Source: Diphasiastrum complanatum (lineage: Eukaryota; Streptophyta; Lycopodiopsida; Lycopodiales; Lycopodiaceae). From it: a stretch of DNA of 64,000 nucleotides. Positions 50,776 to 62,535 of the stretch are shown here, piece by piece (position 1 is the stretch's first letter; every line of letters starts with the position of its first letter). The translations under genes and the position numbers were made by a program. The notes under the pieces were generated by a model. That model was not told where the DNA came from, ran no database searches, and was given only the letters and a program-made list of their open reading frames with translations. The DNA lies in the NCBI GenBank assembly GCA_029204225.1, contig CM055102.1:5263520-5327519 (forward strand), read 5' to 3'.

Positions 50776-53085
50776 TACAAATGCAGTTGAACCTCCTTGG
50801 ATTGCACCTTCTCCCTTACAAAGTGATGAGCTATCTCAATATGCTTTGTTCTAGCATGGAAGATCGGATTGGTAGCAATTTGTTGAGAAGCTTGATTGTC
50901 ACAATAGATGCAAGGGACCTCCTCGGCCTTTAGCACTTGAAGCTCCACCAAAAGTCTTCTTAGCCATAGGAGTTCTTTGGTTGTTGAAGTCAATGCCTTG
51001 TACTCGGCTTCACAAGAGGAAAGAGAAATTGTATCTTGCTTTTTGGAAAGCCAAGATATCACTCCTCCACAAAGAAAAGTGACAAATGCACTTATGGATC
51101 TTCTATCCATCTTATCTCCTGCAAAATCTGAATCCGAAAATGCTCTCAAGTACAAGTTAGATCCTTGATAGAGAATGCCAAAAAATCTAGTAGAAGAGAC
51201 ATATCTAAGCACTCTCTTGGCACTTTTCCAATAATGCATCAAGGGACCTTGCATATATTAACTTAACTTGCTTACACTATAACTCAAATCTAGCTAGTGA
51301 TTGTCAAATAGATTAAGGAGCCTATTAGCTTCCTAAAGAGTGTGATGTCCTCAAAGGATGCTTCATCACAATCATTAGTAACTTTACAAGTTTGCTCCAT
51401 ACGGGTGTCAATCCCTTTACAATCTTTCATGCCAAACCTCTCAAGAATGGAAGTAGCATACTTTGATTGACTTATAAAAGTAAAATCACTACCTCTAGTA
51501 ACTTCTATTCCAGTATGAACTTAAAAAGTCCTAGATCTACCATCTTGAATTCACTATACAAGGAAACTTTAACATTTCTTATGCCTTCACCATCATTTCC
51601 TATCAATATGATATCGTCAAAAATGCTCTCAAGTACAAGCTAGATCCTTAATAGAGAATGCCAAAAAATCTAGTAGAAGAGACATATCTAAGCACTCTCT
51701 TGGCACTTTTCCAATGATGCATCAAAGGACCTTGCATATATTGACTTAACTTGCTTACACTATAGCTCAAATTTGGTCTAGTGATTGTCAAATAGATTAA
51801 GGAGCCTATTAGCTTCCTAAAGAGTGTGATGTCCTCAAAGGATGCTTCATCACAATCATTAGTAACTTTACAAACTTGCTCCATAGGGATGTCAATCCCC
51901 TTACAATCTTTCATGCCAAACTTTTCAAGAATGGAAGTAGCATACTTTGATTGACTTATAAAAGTAAAATCACTACCTCTAGTATTTTATATTCCAAGTA
52001 TGAGCTTAAGAAGTCCTAGATCTACCATCTTGAATTCACTAGACAAAGAAGCTTTAACATTTCTTATGCCTTCACCATCATTTCTTGTCAATATCATCAA
52101 CATAAAGCACTAAAATGATGATCTTTCCATCATTACATTTGATGTACAAAGAAGGATCATAAAGGCTAATCACAAAGCCAAGAGAGTAGAGAAAATCATG
52201 CAATCTAGAGTACCAAGCTCTAGGTGCTTGCTTCAAGCCATATAGGCTCTTCCTTAAGTGGCAAGCCTGGTCCTCCTCACCATCCTTGATGAAGCCCTTG
52301 GGTTGCAACATCTATATTTACTCCTCCAAGTAGCCATTCAAGAAAGCATTTTTCACATCCATTTGATAGAGATTCCACTTGAATAAAGTAGCAATACAAA
52401 TGATCAATCTAATGGTTACAAGCTTTGCTACAGGATCAAATTTTATTTCATAATCTATGACTTTAGTTTGAAGAAATCCCTTAGCAACCAATCTAGCTTT
52501 GTACTTACTTATAGATCTATCTTGATTGTACTTTAATCTATAGATCCACTTACATGCAAGTGGCTTCTTCCCATATGGAAGGTGTACAAGATTCCAAGTT
52601 TGATTATCTATCACTTGCATTGCATCTCTCCAAACTTGTGATCTACTTGCATCTTCATAACATGATGGCTCTTCAAGCATTGTGGTTAGAAAAGAGTAAG
52701 AGGTAGAAGGATATGTGTCTTCCCTTTTCTTTACTTTTTCAAAGTATGTGAGCTTTGAAGGCTCGGCCTTGCTCCTTGTGGATCTTCTTGGCTCCTTTGG
52801 GACTTGATTTTGATCTTCCAAAAGATCATTTTCAAGAGGCTCCTCCTCGGGTGTTGCAAGATCTTCATCACATAACAGATTAGATGAATTTGGAGACAAC
52901 TTGTAACTTTGAGATTCATCAAACAAGACATCCTTGCTAACTTTTACTTTTTTTGAAATAGGATCAATTATCCTATATCCTTTGTTATTTTCACTATAGC
53001 CTACAAATATACCTCTGAAGGAAGTTGCATCTTCTTTCCTTCTTGTTTCCAAAGGAATGTGGACATAACATATACATCCAAACAC
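50776..53085 (-). pseudogene. copia RT-RNase H of Copia-B with tandem duplication
   Basis: RT: WNLVHLPYGKKPLACKWIYR, QMDVKNAFLNGYLEE, then HLRKSLYGLKQAPRAWYSRL and catalytic YVDDID (52080). RNase H: FSDSDFAGDKMDRRSISAF, SSCEAEYKAL, IYCDNQASQ, ending prematurely at VQLH. The segment from the RNase H entry back into RT is present twice, 51138-51617 and 51621-52098, at a spacing of 483 bp. Multiple stops. Confidence 0.85.
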
Positions 53086-53980
53086 TTTAAAATATTTTAC
53101 ATTGGGCTTATTGCCAAAAAAAAAGCTTGAAATAGTGAGATCCCACCAATAGCACTACTAGAAAGCCTATTACATAAGTAATTAGCACAAGTTATGGCCT
53201 CCCCCCAAAAAGTGATGGGTAGAGATGCATCAAGTCTTAAAGACTTTTCGCATTCACAAAGACTCCTATTTTTCCTCTTGACCACCCCATTTGTTGAGGG
53301 GTGTAAGGACAAGTGAGTTCTCTTTTAATGCCATTGATCTCACAAAAGTCTCTCATCTTGTTGGAGATATACTCTCCTCCATTATCACATCTTAGAACTT
53401 TAATGCAAGAACTAAGTTGCTTTTCCACTAGAGACTTAAACTTTACAAAAGCTTCATATACAAGGCTTTTCTTAGGAAATAATTCAATCTGTGTCTCTAG
53501 TACAATCATCAATAAAAGTCACATACATAAAAGCTCCTCCATTACTTTCATGAGAAAAAGTATGTACATCTGAATGGATAAGATCTAAAGGTGAGGTAGA
53601 TCTTGTTAAAGATTTCTTGTAGGAAGTCTTGTGTGACTTTGCAAGGCCACATGCCTCACACACTTTGCCACACTTCTTGAAAGCTTTTGGTTGGCTGAGA
53701 GCTACTCCTTTGATGCCATGGATTCCATTGATTGAAGATTAGGATGGCCCAATCTTTTGTGCCAAAGCTCCACTTGAGTCAACTCCTCCCTAACCATATT
53801 CACACTTTCAATAGCCACATTAGCATCCAACTTGAAAAGCCTTCCTTGCTTAATGCCACTAGCTATGCACTTATTGTTTTTCAAGATGGAACACACTCCA
53901 TTCTTGAAATGTACATCTAGTCCACTGTCCATTAATTGACCAACACTAAGCAAGTTTTTTGTAATGGATGGAACATACAA
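53086..53980 (-). pseudogene. copia integrase of Copia-B
   Basis: LWHKRLGHPNLQSMESM (pre-integrase), CGKVCEACGLAKSHKTSYKK-like zinc region, SDVHTFSHESNGGAFMYVTF, RCDNGGEYISNKM, a frameshift at the PYTPQQM region before the catalytic Glu segment VVKRKNRSLC (Glu replaced by Lys), and NYLCNRLSSSAIGG. Broken by frameshifts at about 53300, 53500 and 53700. Confidence 0.75.
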
Positions 53981-55077
53981 AACATCATCAAGATTATCCT
54001 TTTAGATGATCCTAGGCATAATGGAATAGATCTTATGCCATCTATCTTGAATTCTTGATCACTAGTTGTGTAGATTGATTTCTTAGAATCATTACAAGAA
54101 AGTAGATAAGAGAAATAATGCTTGTTGAATGACATGTGGGAACTAGCCCCACTATCAATCCACCATGTCTCTTGGCTTGATGTTGGTGTAGGTGCTACCA
54201 TCAAGGATGTATTGAAGCCAACCTCTTTCTCCTCCCCTTGTGCAAGATTGCCTTGATCTTCATTCCCTTGTGCATTAATCTTCTTATAGCATTCGGATAC
54301 AAAGTGTCCTTTCTTCCCACAAAAGAAACACTTCAACTTTGCTTTGTTCTTTTGCTTCCCTTTGGAGGTAGATGCTCCATCCTTTGCCTCGGCCTCCTTG
54401 CCTTGGATCTTCTTGAAAGGATGAGACTTCTTCTTGCCTTTAGATGTGAAGTTTGCTTTCTCATCACCATTATGTGGTGATAAGAACCCCATTCTTGTTT
54501 TGAGGTGTAGAATCCTACTCTCCTCGGCCACAAGAACATTATGCAATTTTGAAATTGATGGAAGTTGGTCTTGAATAGCAAAATATTGAACTAGATTAGA
54601 GAACTCATCTCCTAATCCATTCATTACTTGTACTAGTTCATTATCTTGGATCTTCTCTCCTATAGATCCCAATTCTTTGTTCAAGGATTTTATCCTTAGG
54701 ACATACTCTTGTCCATTTTCTCCACTTCCCTTCATGCTTTGCAAGATCAAGTTTCCTAGCATAAGCACTCTTGAAGTGTTATTGGATTCATAAATGTTCT
54801 TTAGTGAATCCCAAGCCTCTTTTGATGTGGTACAAGAAGCCACCTCCTTCAAGAGGTCATTGCTTACATTTAACTTCAAGAAATGTAGGGCTAATCTAAC
54901 CCTCTTCTTGTACTTTAGTTGTTCTTGGGGAGCTTGAGGCTCTTCCTCAACTCCTAAGACAATATCAAAGAGATCATGAACCACTAGTAGTGACTCCATT
55001 CTGACTTTCCAAATGGAATAGCTTGTGGAAGTTAGTTTCTTGCTAGATTCTAACATATATCCACCTATGGATGTCAT
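53932..55077 (-). pseudogene. copia gag and protease of Copia-B
   Basis: ATG at 55077, MTSIGGYMLESSKKLTSTSY, homologous to the gag of the intact element; a 381-codon frame with LKNIYESNNTSRVLML, the CCHC knuckle CFFCGKKGHFVSEC and protease WWIDSGASSHMSF. It ends by frameshift after SSKRIILMM; the continuation overlaps in another frame (VLYVPSITKNLLSVGQL). Gag itself looks intact. Confidence 0.85.
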
Positions 55078-55653
55078 TCTGAATGAAAGCCTATGAGATA
55101 CACAAAGTTCTCTTGATAAGGTGTGATCTAAGATAGATTTCTAGCTTTCAAGAAGCTTCTAATCTCGGCCCAATCAATCCTAGTTCAACTTGGATGATGG
55201 TATAATAGTCAACTACAAATATCCTAGAAATTCATTCCTCAAAGAAATTGATTCTAGTTCAAATTGGTTTGATATTTCACACACACTTAAGACAAAACAG
55301 ACTTAAAGGTCTGATTTAATGCTTCAAAATGAATTGCTTCACTGACTCAAATCACTATTTGATCATTAGCATTCAATAGATTGAACCTAGATCTAGACAA
55401 TGCACTAAAACCCTTGAATTTTGGACTAGTATGCACTTTTTTGGATCAAAAATACTTATGGAAGTTAATTTGAAGGTTGCTGTATGGTTTCACACACATG
55501 TGGACAGTACTTCAATAGCCCACAAATTGATCTTGACCAAAAACAATGATGTTACTTCTCTCTTTGAAGTCGCCCTCTCAATTAGAACTCAAAAACAACA
55601 AATTGTCAATGATTTCTCAAGTACTATTAATCATTTAGATCACTCTTAGACTT
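55078..55653 (-). other. Copia-B 5' leader
   Basis: 576 bp non-coding. A CACACATGTGGAC motif lies at about 55493. Confidence 0.6.
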
Positions 55654-55666
55654 GGCTCTTATACCA
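55654..55666 (-). other. primer-binding site, Copia-B
   Basis: Minus strand TGGTATAAGAGCC next to the LTR end TGACA; variant initiator-Met site. Confidence 0.8.
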
Positions 55667-55810
55667 TGTCATTTTTTAGAGAAAAAGGACAAATATTGAT
55701 TGTACTATCAATCATTAAGAGTTATTGACTGCTTAATCAAAAGATCTATCAAGTTCTAGATGTTAGATCTTGATATAGATGCTTTACACTATGATTTAAG
55801 CAAGAGCAAT
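55667..55810 (-). repeat. truncated 5' LTR of Copia-B
   Basis: 144 bp matching 50539-50690, then cut by TGTTGGATTATTC at 55811. Confidence 0.8.
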
Positions 55811-56790
55811 TGTTGGATTATTCTCCTTCTTACCAATCAACTAACCGGCTTTAATCTTCATCCATTGTTTATCCAGTTCTGCGGATTTTCACATGTGTTT
55901 ACACAGTCTGTAAAATTACACGGAGTTTACGACAGTGTCGTCTTTTTTGCCTGTCAGGAATTCTGGTGAAAAATGCAGTGTCTTTTTTTCGTATTTTTTG
56001 CTTGACAAAAATCTTGTGTAAAATCATAGTGTCGCATTTTTCGCTATTTCTAAAGAGTCTCAAATGTTAAGGAAATGACTATGGCAAAGTGTGGGGCAAC
56101 CCTAAATGAGATTAAAGGGCATCGTCTTCTTTTCTCCCTTTTCACGAAAAACCCGACAATGTCGCCTGTAGTTGTTTTAATTCATTTATGCAGAGCTACA
56201 GTTTTGGTTCATTTATGAAGACAGAATGTTTACGGCCAATTTCACCACTTATTAGCAATCAATGATAGGGACCAGATGGATGCCAGCTGATTACCAGCCA
56301 ACTGGTGATCGTAATTCACGACCTAATTTTTCAGTATAAATAGTTGTTCCTATTCATATAGTTTGATGATTATCAAAATTATCAGAAGAAGCATTTGAAT
56401 AGTTAGCTCTCTCTCTCAAGCCTGCAAGCTTGAACACTCCTGAGCATTCTAGCTCACTTCTTAGGGTTGTTTTAGAGATTGCTATTGCGCTATTGCTTAT
56501 CAACATTGCGCTTAATTCAAACTTTCATTTCAGCCGTTCACAAATAGCATAGAGTACGCGGCTTCGATCCACAACTTATTGTACTCATTTACTTCTATTA
56601 CGTTTTCATACTGAATCGATACTATCCTCCATTGCGTTCAAATTTTGTCTCAGAATGTATGCGTTTCTGTATTTCTTCGCGACTAATTCGCAAAAAATTC
56701 GCTACTAATTATTTGTTTAATAATTTTTTATGCTTGATTGTTTGGCTACGTAATCACTATAGTACGGGCGATTTCAAAGTTAATTACTAT
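55811..56790 (+). repeat. Copia-C-type LTR (plus)
   Basis: Starts TGTTGGATTATTC, like the inverted LTR at 15418-16389. Both share segments around GTGTAAAA-TCATAGTGTCG and TTCGCGACTAATTCGC in corresponding order. End is approximate. No pol follows, so probably a solo or truncated LTR. Confidence 0.6.
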
Positions 56791-56810
56791 TAGTTCAAAC
56801 GTGTGGTGGC

Positions 56811-57113
56811 CTAGTCGTTATAGATTTTCACAAAATCAATGAATTGAGTAGTATAAAAGGTTTGATCGTTCCCCAAGAGAGAGAATAATCTCATCTTTTG
56901 TATGATAATTGTATGTAAGATGGTAAATGGACTGGAATGTGTAATATTCACAGTGAATACTACAGTGACATATCTGGTTATCCAAAAATATTTGGGTAAA
57001 TTGGCATCCAAGAACACCAATGGTGAAACGATTTGATCAAGGTCTGTGATTATAAAGATTACTTTATCTTTCAAGCTCTTCGGATAATAGTAATCAATCA
57101 AATTAGACAACAA
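56811..57113 (-). pseudogene. possible copia integrase fragment
   Basis: A minus-strand frame of 100 codons with DANLPKYFWITRYVTVVF and THSSPFTILHTI, reminiscent of the integrase C-terminal region (ANLPxxFW..NRTPSS). Too diverged to be certain. Confidence 0.35.
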
Positions 57114-57832
57114 CTAGCAAATAGATTTATAAAACGAAATCGTATTGGCTAATGATTCTTCTTAATTGAATATAGTGAATTAGTTCTTATCGCAGGAAGC
57201 AAACAAAACAGAGCATCAAACAAATTCATTATCTGAACACATAGCTCATTCAGAATTGAAAGAAGTTCTGCTTAAGGTTATGCTTAATAGTTTCGGCTAA
57301 TTCCCTGCACACATTAGTCAGAATTGTTGCTCACTAATGATGCCTGAAAATCCACGTTAGAGTGACTAAAATTCAGTAAAACATGAGAAATATGTGTGAC
57401 GCAGACAGAGTAGTATCACAAACAGTTACAGATCATATAGAGTGTATTCGCTCGATTGATAAGAAGTAATGCTATAAAAGATGACAGAGGGAAAGAATGC
57501 TCAAGCTTATAGAAACTGGCTCTTCTCTCTCTATTGATACTCAGATATGTGCAAATGCGTAGGTACAATGGCACGAAGTGTCGACCTTATAGGAACGATC
57601 ACCGGCCTCAATGTCGTTTACCAACCGTTAAGATGTCGGTTGGGATCCGCTACTGTGTCTCTATAGAACGTTGCACAAAACGTCATGAGTTCTAACCTAA
57701 ATGTGAATTTACAAAGTGCAAATATGCCTTTACATGAATTTAGGCACTATAGCACATTTACATGTATCAAAATTGAAAATTTTTACAATATAAACAATAA
57801 TTTTGGATAATGTGAGATCATGAGGCTCCACA
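57114..57832 (-). repeat. 3' LTR of gypsy E
   Basis: Ends in GGCTCCACA at 57832 (LTR start TGTGGAGCC on the minus strand). The low boundary is truncated and uncertain. TATAAAAG-type motif near 57473 on the plus strand. Confidence 0.55.
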
Positions 57833-57874
57833 TATCCCCTTCCTCAACTGTGCAGCAGCTTGCAAACAATTTGC

Positions 57875-58519
57875 TTACATTCTTCTCTGTCGCTTCCTGC
57901 TAGCTGGCTTTCTATGGAAAATAGCCTTTGCTCGAGCTTCATTTTCTTCATTGACTTGCTCTAAGGTCATCCCTCTTGTAACAAGGTAATAATTATTCTT
58001 CTGGTTGTAGTCTTCCTGGAATGATAGACTTGGATAACCTCCCAGTCCTCGATTTCCCACAATCAACATATTATTCTCAAGATGAGTGTACGAACTATCC
58101 TTAGACAAGATTTCAGACATCTCAGCAGAAGGGACTGTTAGTGAGAGGGCTACATATGTATATTCTGGGAATTTTTCTTTAATGTACAGTTGTTGAATGG
58201 ACAAAAGGGCATATGAAATAAGAGAAGAAATATTTACATAATTGTAATTATGGTATGGTCTAGTTATTGGATTAGTGGAATGAAGTATATTATTTGTTTT
58301 GACTTCCTCCAAATAATGAGAATAGTTAACTTCCCAATCTGTGTAGATTTTTCACAGATCAGGGAATAACAGCTGACTGGAAATTTTGGAAGGAATGGGA
58401 CTAGGGCTAGGGACAACTTCTTTAACATCAAAAATGTTAATTGAATCTAGCTTATTCCGATACTCATTCAGAGCCAAAAAAATATTGTTCTCAAATGTTT
58501 TTAGGTATTCTAAAATATG

Positions 58520-58571
<52 letters not shown>

Positions 58572-60303
58572 TATATATATATATATATATATGGAAATCC
58601 TATAACAACATGAATATAGTTAGTTTGCACATTGAACTTGTTCTAAACAATGGCAAGAGCAAGGATACCTTTTTGGTGCACTGTTAGTTTGGCCCAAAAA
58701 GAGTTTAGGTTAGAAAAAGTCCAAGGGCTTTCCCATTGTTCTTTTGTATAACCAAAAAGTTTAGGTAAAACAAGGTAATCCCTTTTCCACTAGAGTTTTG
58801 GACTACAAAAAGGTGGAAGAAAAAATGTTAGTTCTTGCTGAAATGTCTAAAATTCTGTCTTTAGTAGTGAATACACTACCTTGTTCTTTCTCTCAGCAGC
58901 TCCACTGTATGACGCTTTAGCGTGCTACGGAATGCTTACTAGTGTTGCTAGTTGGTCTACAGCAATTGTGTCTCTAATTGGTATTGGCTTCTCAGCATCC
59001 TCTGGGTCAGTCTGCACCTCTTGATCTTTCCTTTGATCTGCTTCGGCATTCTCCTTGTCGGTAATAGCATTGTTGAGTTTGTCACTCAGCTCCTCGTTAC
59101 TACTCTACAAGGTGGCTCATATGTGTCTTTCCTCCTACAAAGAAGCCTGCTGGTCTGCATCTGCTACTTGAGCAATAAATTTTCATTTTCAAAAATATTG
59201 GACTGCTCTTAAATTACCTCAAGTACTTCCAGCGTAGCATCTTGTCATCCTTTTGCTTCTTCGAGGGCTATGTCTTTCTTGTTCAACTCTGCTTGGGCTG
59301 CTTCAAGCTCTTCGCTCTTATGTGACAGTTCAACCTTGATTTCCTCCAACTCTGTATTTTTTCGAATTAGGTCTGCTCGAAGGGAATCATACTTCGAGCC
59401 AAGTTTCCTAGAGACTTTCTCTAGGCTCACAAAATGTTGAATAGCTGCCTATGTGTCTGACAACATTGTACCAAAAATCTTCTTATATAATTCTGCATCG
59501 ACAATTGGTGCCTCAACATCACTTTCGCTTTTCTACTAAATGTCAAAAAATCGTTCTTCTTCTTGTTGTGATGGCTCTTGCGAAATATTTTCTTGATTCT
59601 GCTCCTGCTCAACAACATCTTCTATTTTTTCTTCTACTTCTCTGCTCTTTTTTGCACTGGACGACGGCTTATATTGTGATGACGGAGAGGACATCCTCAC
59701 CGAGCTTTCTTGGTGCTGGCTTGATGATGATGATGGTGTCTTCTATGTGGTGGTTGCCTTTGAATCTTGCATTTGGGATTCAACCTCAACTGAAGGGGCT
59801 AGTTCTGGTAGTATCGGTGCAATTCTGATATCTTCCTGCACAATTAACACACCAGCATGCATGCATAGGATACCAATCTGCAAACCAAGCCTGAAAAACT
59901 GATTAATCTCTACTAACTTACAGAATTGCTTAAAAGCAATCTGTCCGAAGGCAATGGGTTCTCCGTTCAGGGATCTCAGCATGTATTTCATATTCATATT
60001 AGAAATGGTGTACTCTTGCTTCTGTAAGAATATAGAAGCAAGAGCAAATCGAACAAAGCTTTTGAGATTGGGGTCTCTAATGTAAGAGAGTTTATATCCC
60101 CGTTTCTCAAAATAAGCTTCTTCCAAAAACACTCCACTCTCAATGATGAAGTCTGGCTTTGTAACAGGCATACTGTTGTCCATAGGCAAACCTAAGGCAT
60201 GACAATAAAGTCCTTCTGTAATAATTATCTCTTGATTCTGGACAGTGGTGGAAATATGTCCTTCTTCTGTCTCATTCAGATTGCGGATCACCTCATGGCA
60301 CAA
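57875..60303 (-). pseudogene. ORF3 of gypsy E
   Basis: N-terminal block 59743-60303 (extending to about 60345): FDPSVILTDLCHEVIRNL, EIIITEGLYCHALGLPMD, NLKSFVRFALASIFLQKQ and AFKQFCKLVEINQFFRLGLQ, all alpha-rich. Ser/Asp linker, then a clear coiled coil at 59245-59430 (ELEEIKVELSHKSEELEAAQ). C-terminal block 57875-58312 with basic KPASRKRQRRM end, a possible nuclear localisation signal. Stops and a dinucleotide expansion (58523-58592) disrupt it. Homologous in order and motif to ORF3 of gypsy A. Function unknown; no catalytic motif seen. Confidence 0.6.
58523..58592. repeat. (AC)n-(AT)n compound microsatellite
   Basis: About 21 AC units followed by about 12 AT units, expanded inside the ORF3 region. 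Confidence 0.93.
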
Positions 60304-60345
60304 ATCCGTGAGGATTACTGATGGATCGAATTGAAGAAGTCCTTC

Positions 60346-61029
60346 AATTCGTGCTCATATAGCTAATGGTTGTAAAACTGATAAAACTAGATTTGGGTGC
60401 ATTTTGAATACAATCGCCATGACGCTCGTGATAGTAAACCAGGATGGTAGAAGAGAACTTGATCGTAACAATTCACGAAATCAAAGAGCAATAGTGATGG
60501 AAAAGTGGTGGCGAAAAAAAAAATAGAAGTGTTTGAGGTTTTTGGTATATTGATGATATATCGGCGGATTAGAACAATATTTAATGAAAGCGTGTCCTTC
60601 GTTTTGAAGGTACATACTCAATTATAAAATATCTAGTCCTAAAAAAAATAGAAATAAATAAATAAATGAGAAATAAAATACACAAATGCTTCACTCAGTG
60701 GGCAAAAGTTCAGCTTAGTTTTTGTGAGTATTGAACTGCAAAAATAATAATATACACAATCTATGAAACAATGCGTGATATTGGAAGCGAAGACTGTCGC
60801 TTTCTTCGTTAAAATGTATGGGTGAAAAAATGTATGAGAAAACATATTGGCGAAAAATGTACAGGCAAAAAATGCGAAGGTGTTAGGTTTTTTGCATATT
60901 TCCACTATGATGGTGACATAAAAACATGATGAAAACAAAGGTATGTGTAAAACGATATGCAACATTCTAGCGAAATGTTATATTTTTTTTGCAATTTTCC
61001 GAAGGTCAAAGATGGAACGAAGGTGAATC
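60346..61029 (-). other. ORF3 upstream region, gypsy E
   Basis: AT-rich, no gene. Only one TTCnnGAA core (60472) is seen, so the dense array of gypsy A and D is absent or lost by truncation here. Confidence 0.45.
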
Positions 61030-61728
61030 CCGAAAAATGTGAAGGTTGGAGTTGAAACTCCCATGGAACTAAGTGTAAAAGTTTCTAAGGAAAGTGATTA
61101 AGCATCCTTTGAGGACATCACTACCTATAGAATGCTTATTGGTTCCTTGATATATTTAACCATCACTAGACCAAATCTTAGTTTTTGTGTTCGCAAATTG
61201 AGTCAATACATGCAAAGTCCATTAATATGTCATTGGAAAGGAGCAAAAAGAGTGTTAAGGTACATCTCGGCTACAAAAGACTTTGGCATAGTTTATGAAA
61301 AGACTAATATTTGTTTAAGAGATTTGAACTCAAGTTTTGTAGGTGACAAGATGGATAGAAGATCCATAAGTGCATTTGCTACATTCTTATTGGAGGAGCT
61401 ATATCTTGGCTTTCCAAAAAGCAAGATACCATCTCTCTTTCATCAACAGAATCTGAGTATAAGGCTATGACAACAACAACAAAGGAGGTTCTTTGGCTTA
61501 AAAGGCTTTTGGAGGAGCTACATGTGATCAAGAATGAAGACATTCCATGTATATATTGTGATAATCAAGCAGTTCAACAACTTGCAAACAATCCAGTCTT
61601 CCATGCTTGAACAAAGCACATCGAGATTGCACATCATTTTGTGAGGGAGAAAGTGCAAGCAAAGGAGATCAAGCTTATTCATGTTTCATCATCAGATTGC
61701 ATTGCCAAGCTAGATTTTTGAGGAGGAG
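61030..61728 (+). pseudogene. copia pol 3' end, Copia-B-related (plus)
   Basis: GVETPMELSVKVSKESD, stop, ASFEDITTYRMLIGSLIYL, SQYMQSPLICHWKGAKRVLR, then a frameshift within RNase H (DKMDRRSISAFATF, then SLSSTESEYKAM in another frame), IYCDNQAVQQLANNPVFHA, stop, TKHIEIAHHFVREKVQAKEI. It ends in GAGGAGGAG, a polypurine tract, before the LTR. The domain order matches Copia-B, so likely the same or a sister family. Confidence 0.85.
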
Positions 61729-62535
61729 TGTGAAAAATGCAAAAATAAGCTTGGTAGAGGCCAAGAATCTTGTATATAGGATAAACACACAGGTGTGGAG
61801 CCTGTTCCCACGTGTGAAACTAGTGTACTTGTCATGTACCATAATCATATATGCTGTACATATGATTTAATTCAAGTTCTAGTGGCTAAAATGGCCAAAA
61901 ACTAGTTTTCTAGAGATATGACACATGGCATCAATCTATTGATTGCATGAGCCAAATACTTTGAATAGGTGTCACATCCCATGTGTAGAGGACATCTCAC
62001 ATGTGTGGAAATAGCTGAAGTAGGCGAGGCGAGTTTTTGCTTCTAGAAGATTTCCATGAAGATCTCCATATAGTAGGAAATTGGACCAAAAATGCCCAAA
62101 ATGGAAAGTTTGATCCAAGTGTCAAAATTGCATGATGGTGACAAGGCATCCTCACACGTGTGAAATCTGATGCATGATCAGTACCTCGAGCTCCAAGAAG
62201 TGTATGTATAGAGGCATATTTGGCCATAATCAAAGAGAGACATCAATCTTGATTTTGGAAGCAATTTTGTGTGATTCTCTCCATTTGTCTACATTTGTTT
62301 TGATTGTTTTGAGGTTCTATCATAGTGTACTTGATTTTCAGGTTGGAGTCCGTACTCAAACAGAGTTTCACATGCATGAAACTAGAAAGTACACCTACCT
62401 TCATTAATGATTGTTCTTGTTAGGATTTTATGTCTAGAATTGATCTAGATTAATCTTAATCTCAAGTAGATTGATAGATCAAGTAAATATAACATCCAAT
62501 CCCTCTTGAGGATCAGATTAAGACCCACTCTTGGT
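61729..62535 (+). repeat. 3' LTR of Copia-B-related element (plus)
   Basis: Begins TGTGAAAAATGC after the polypurine tract. Contains CCACGTGTGAAAC (61806), CACATGTGTGG (61995) and CACACGTGTGAA (62153). The end is uncertain: homology to the next copia begins near 62540. Confidence 0.6.

Larger units (their letters stand above)
50539..55810 (-). mobile_element. Ty1/copia element Copia-B (minus), degenerate
   Basis: 3' LTR piece 50539-50775, pol and gag to 55077, leader, primer site and truncated 5' LTR 55667-55810. The end of RNase H and the polypurine tract are deleted. A 483-bp segment of pol is tandemly duplicated. Its 5' LTR is interrupted at 55811 by a Copia-C-type LTR. Confidence 0.85.
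57114..61029 (-). mobile_element. gypsy E, 3' part with ORF3
   Basis: 3' LTR (about 57114-57832), polypurine tract 57833-57850 (GAGGAAGGGGATA on the coding strand), ORF3 57875-60303 and upstream leader to 61029, where a plus-strand copia begins. The LTR is not closely similar to that of gypsy A/B/D but the polypurine tract, ORF3 position and ORF3 sequence are related, so E is a sister family. Pol is absent. Confidence 0.65.

Noticed and set aside
51138-52098. Repeated blocks considered as a CRISPR-like or satellite array
   Set aside because: Only two long copies of copia pol sequence; it is a tandem duplication inside a retroelement.
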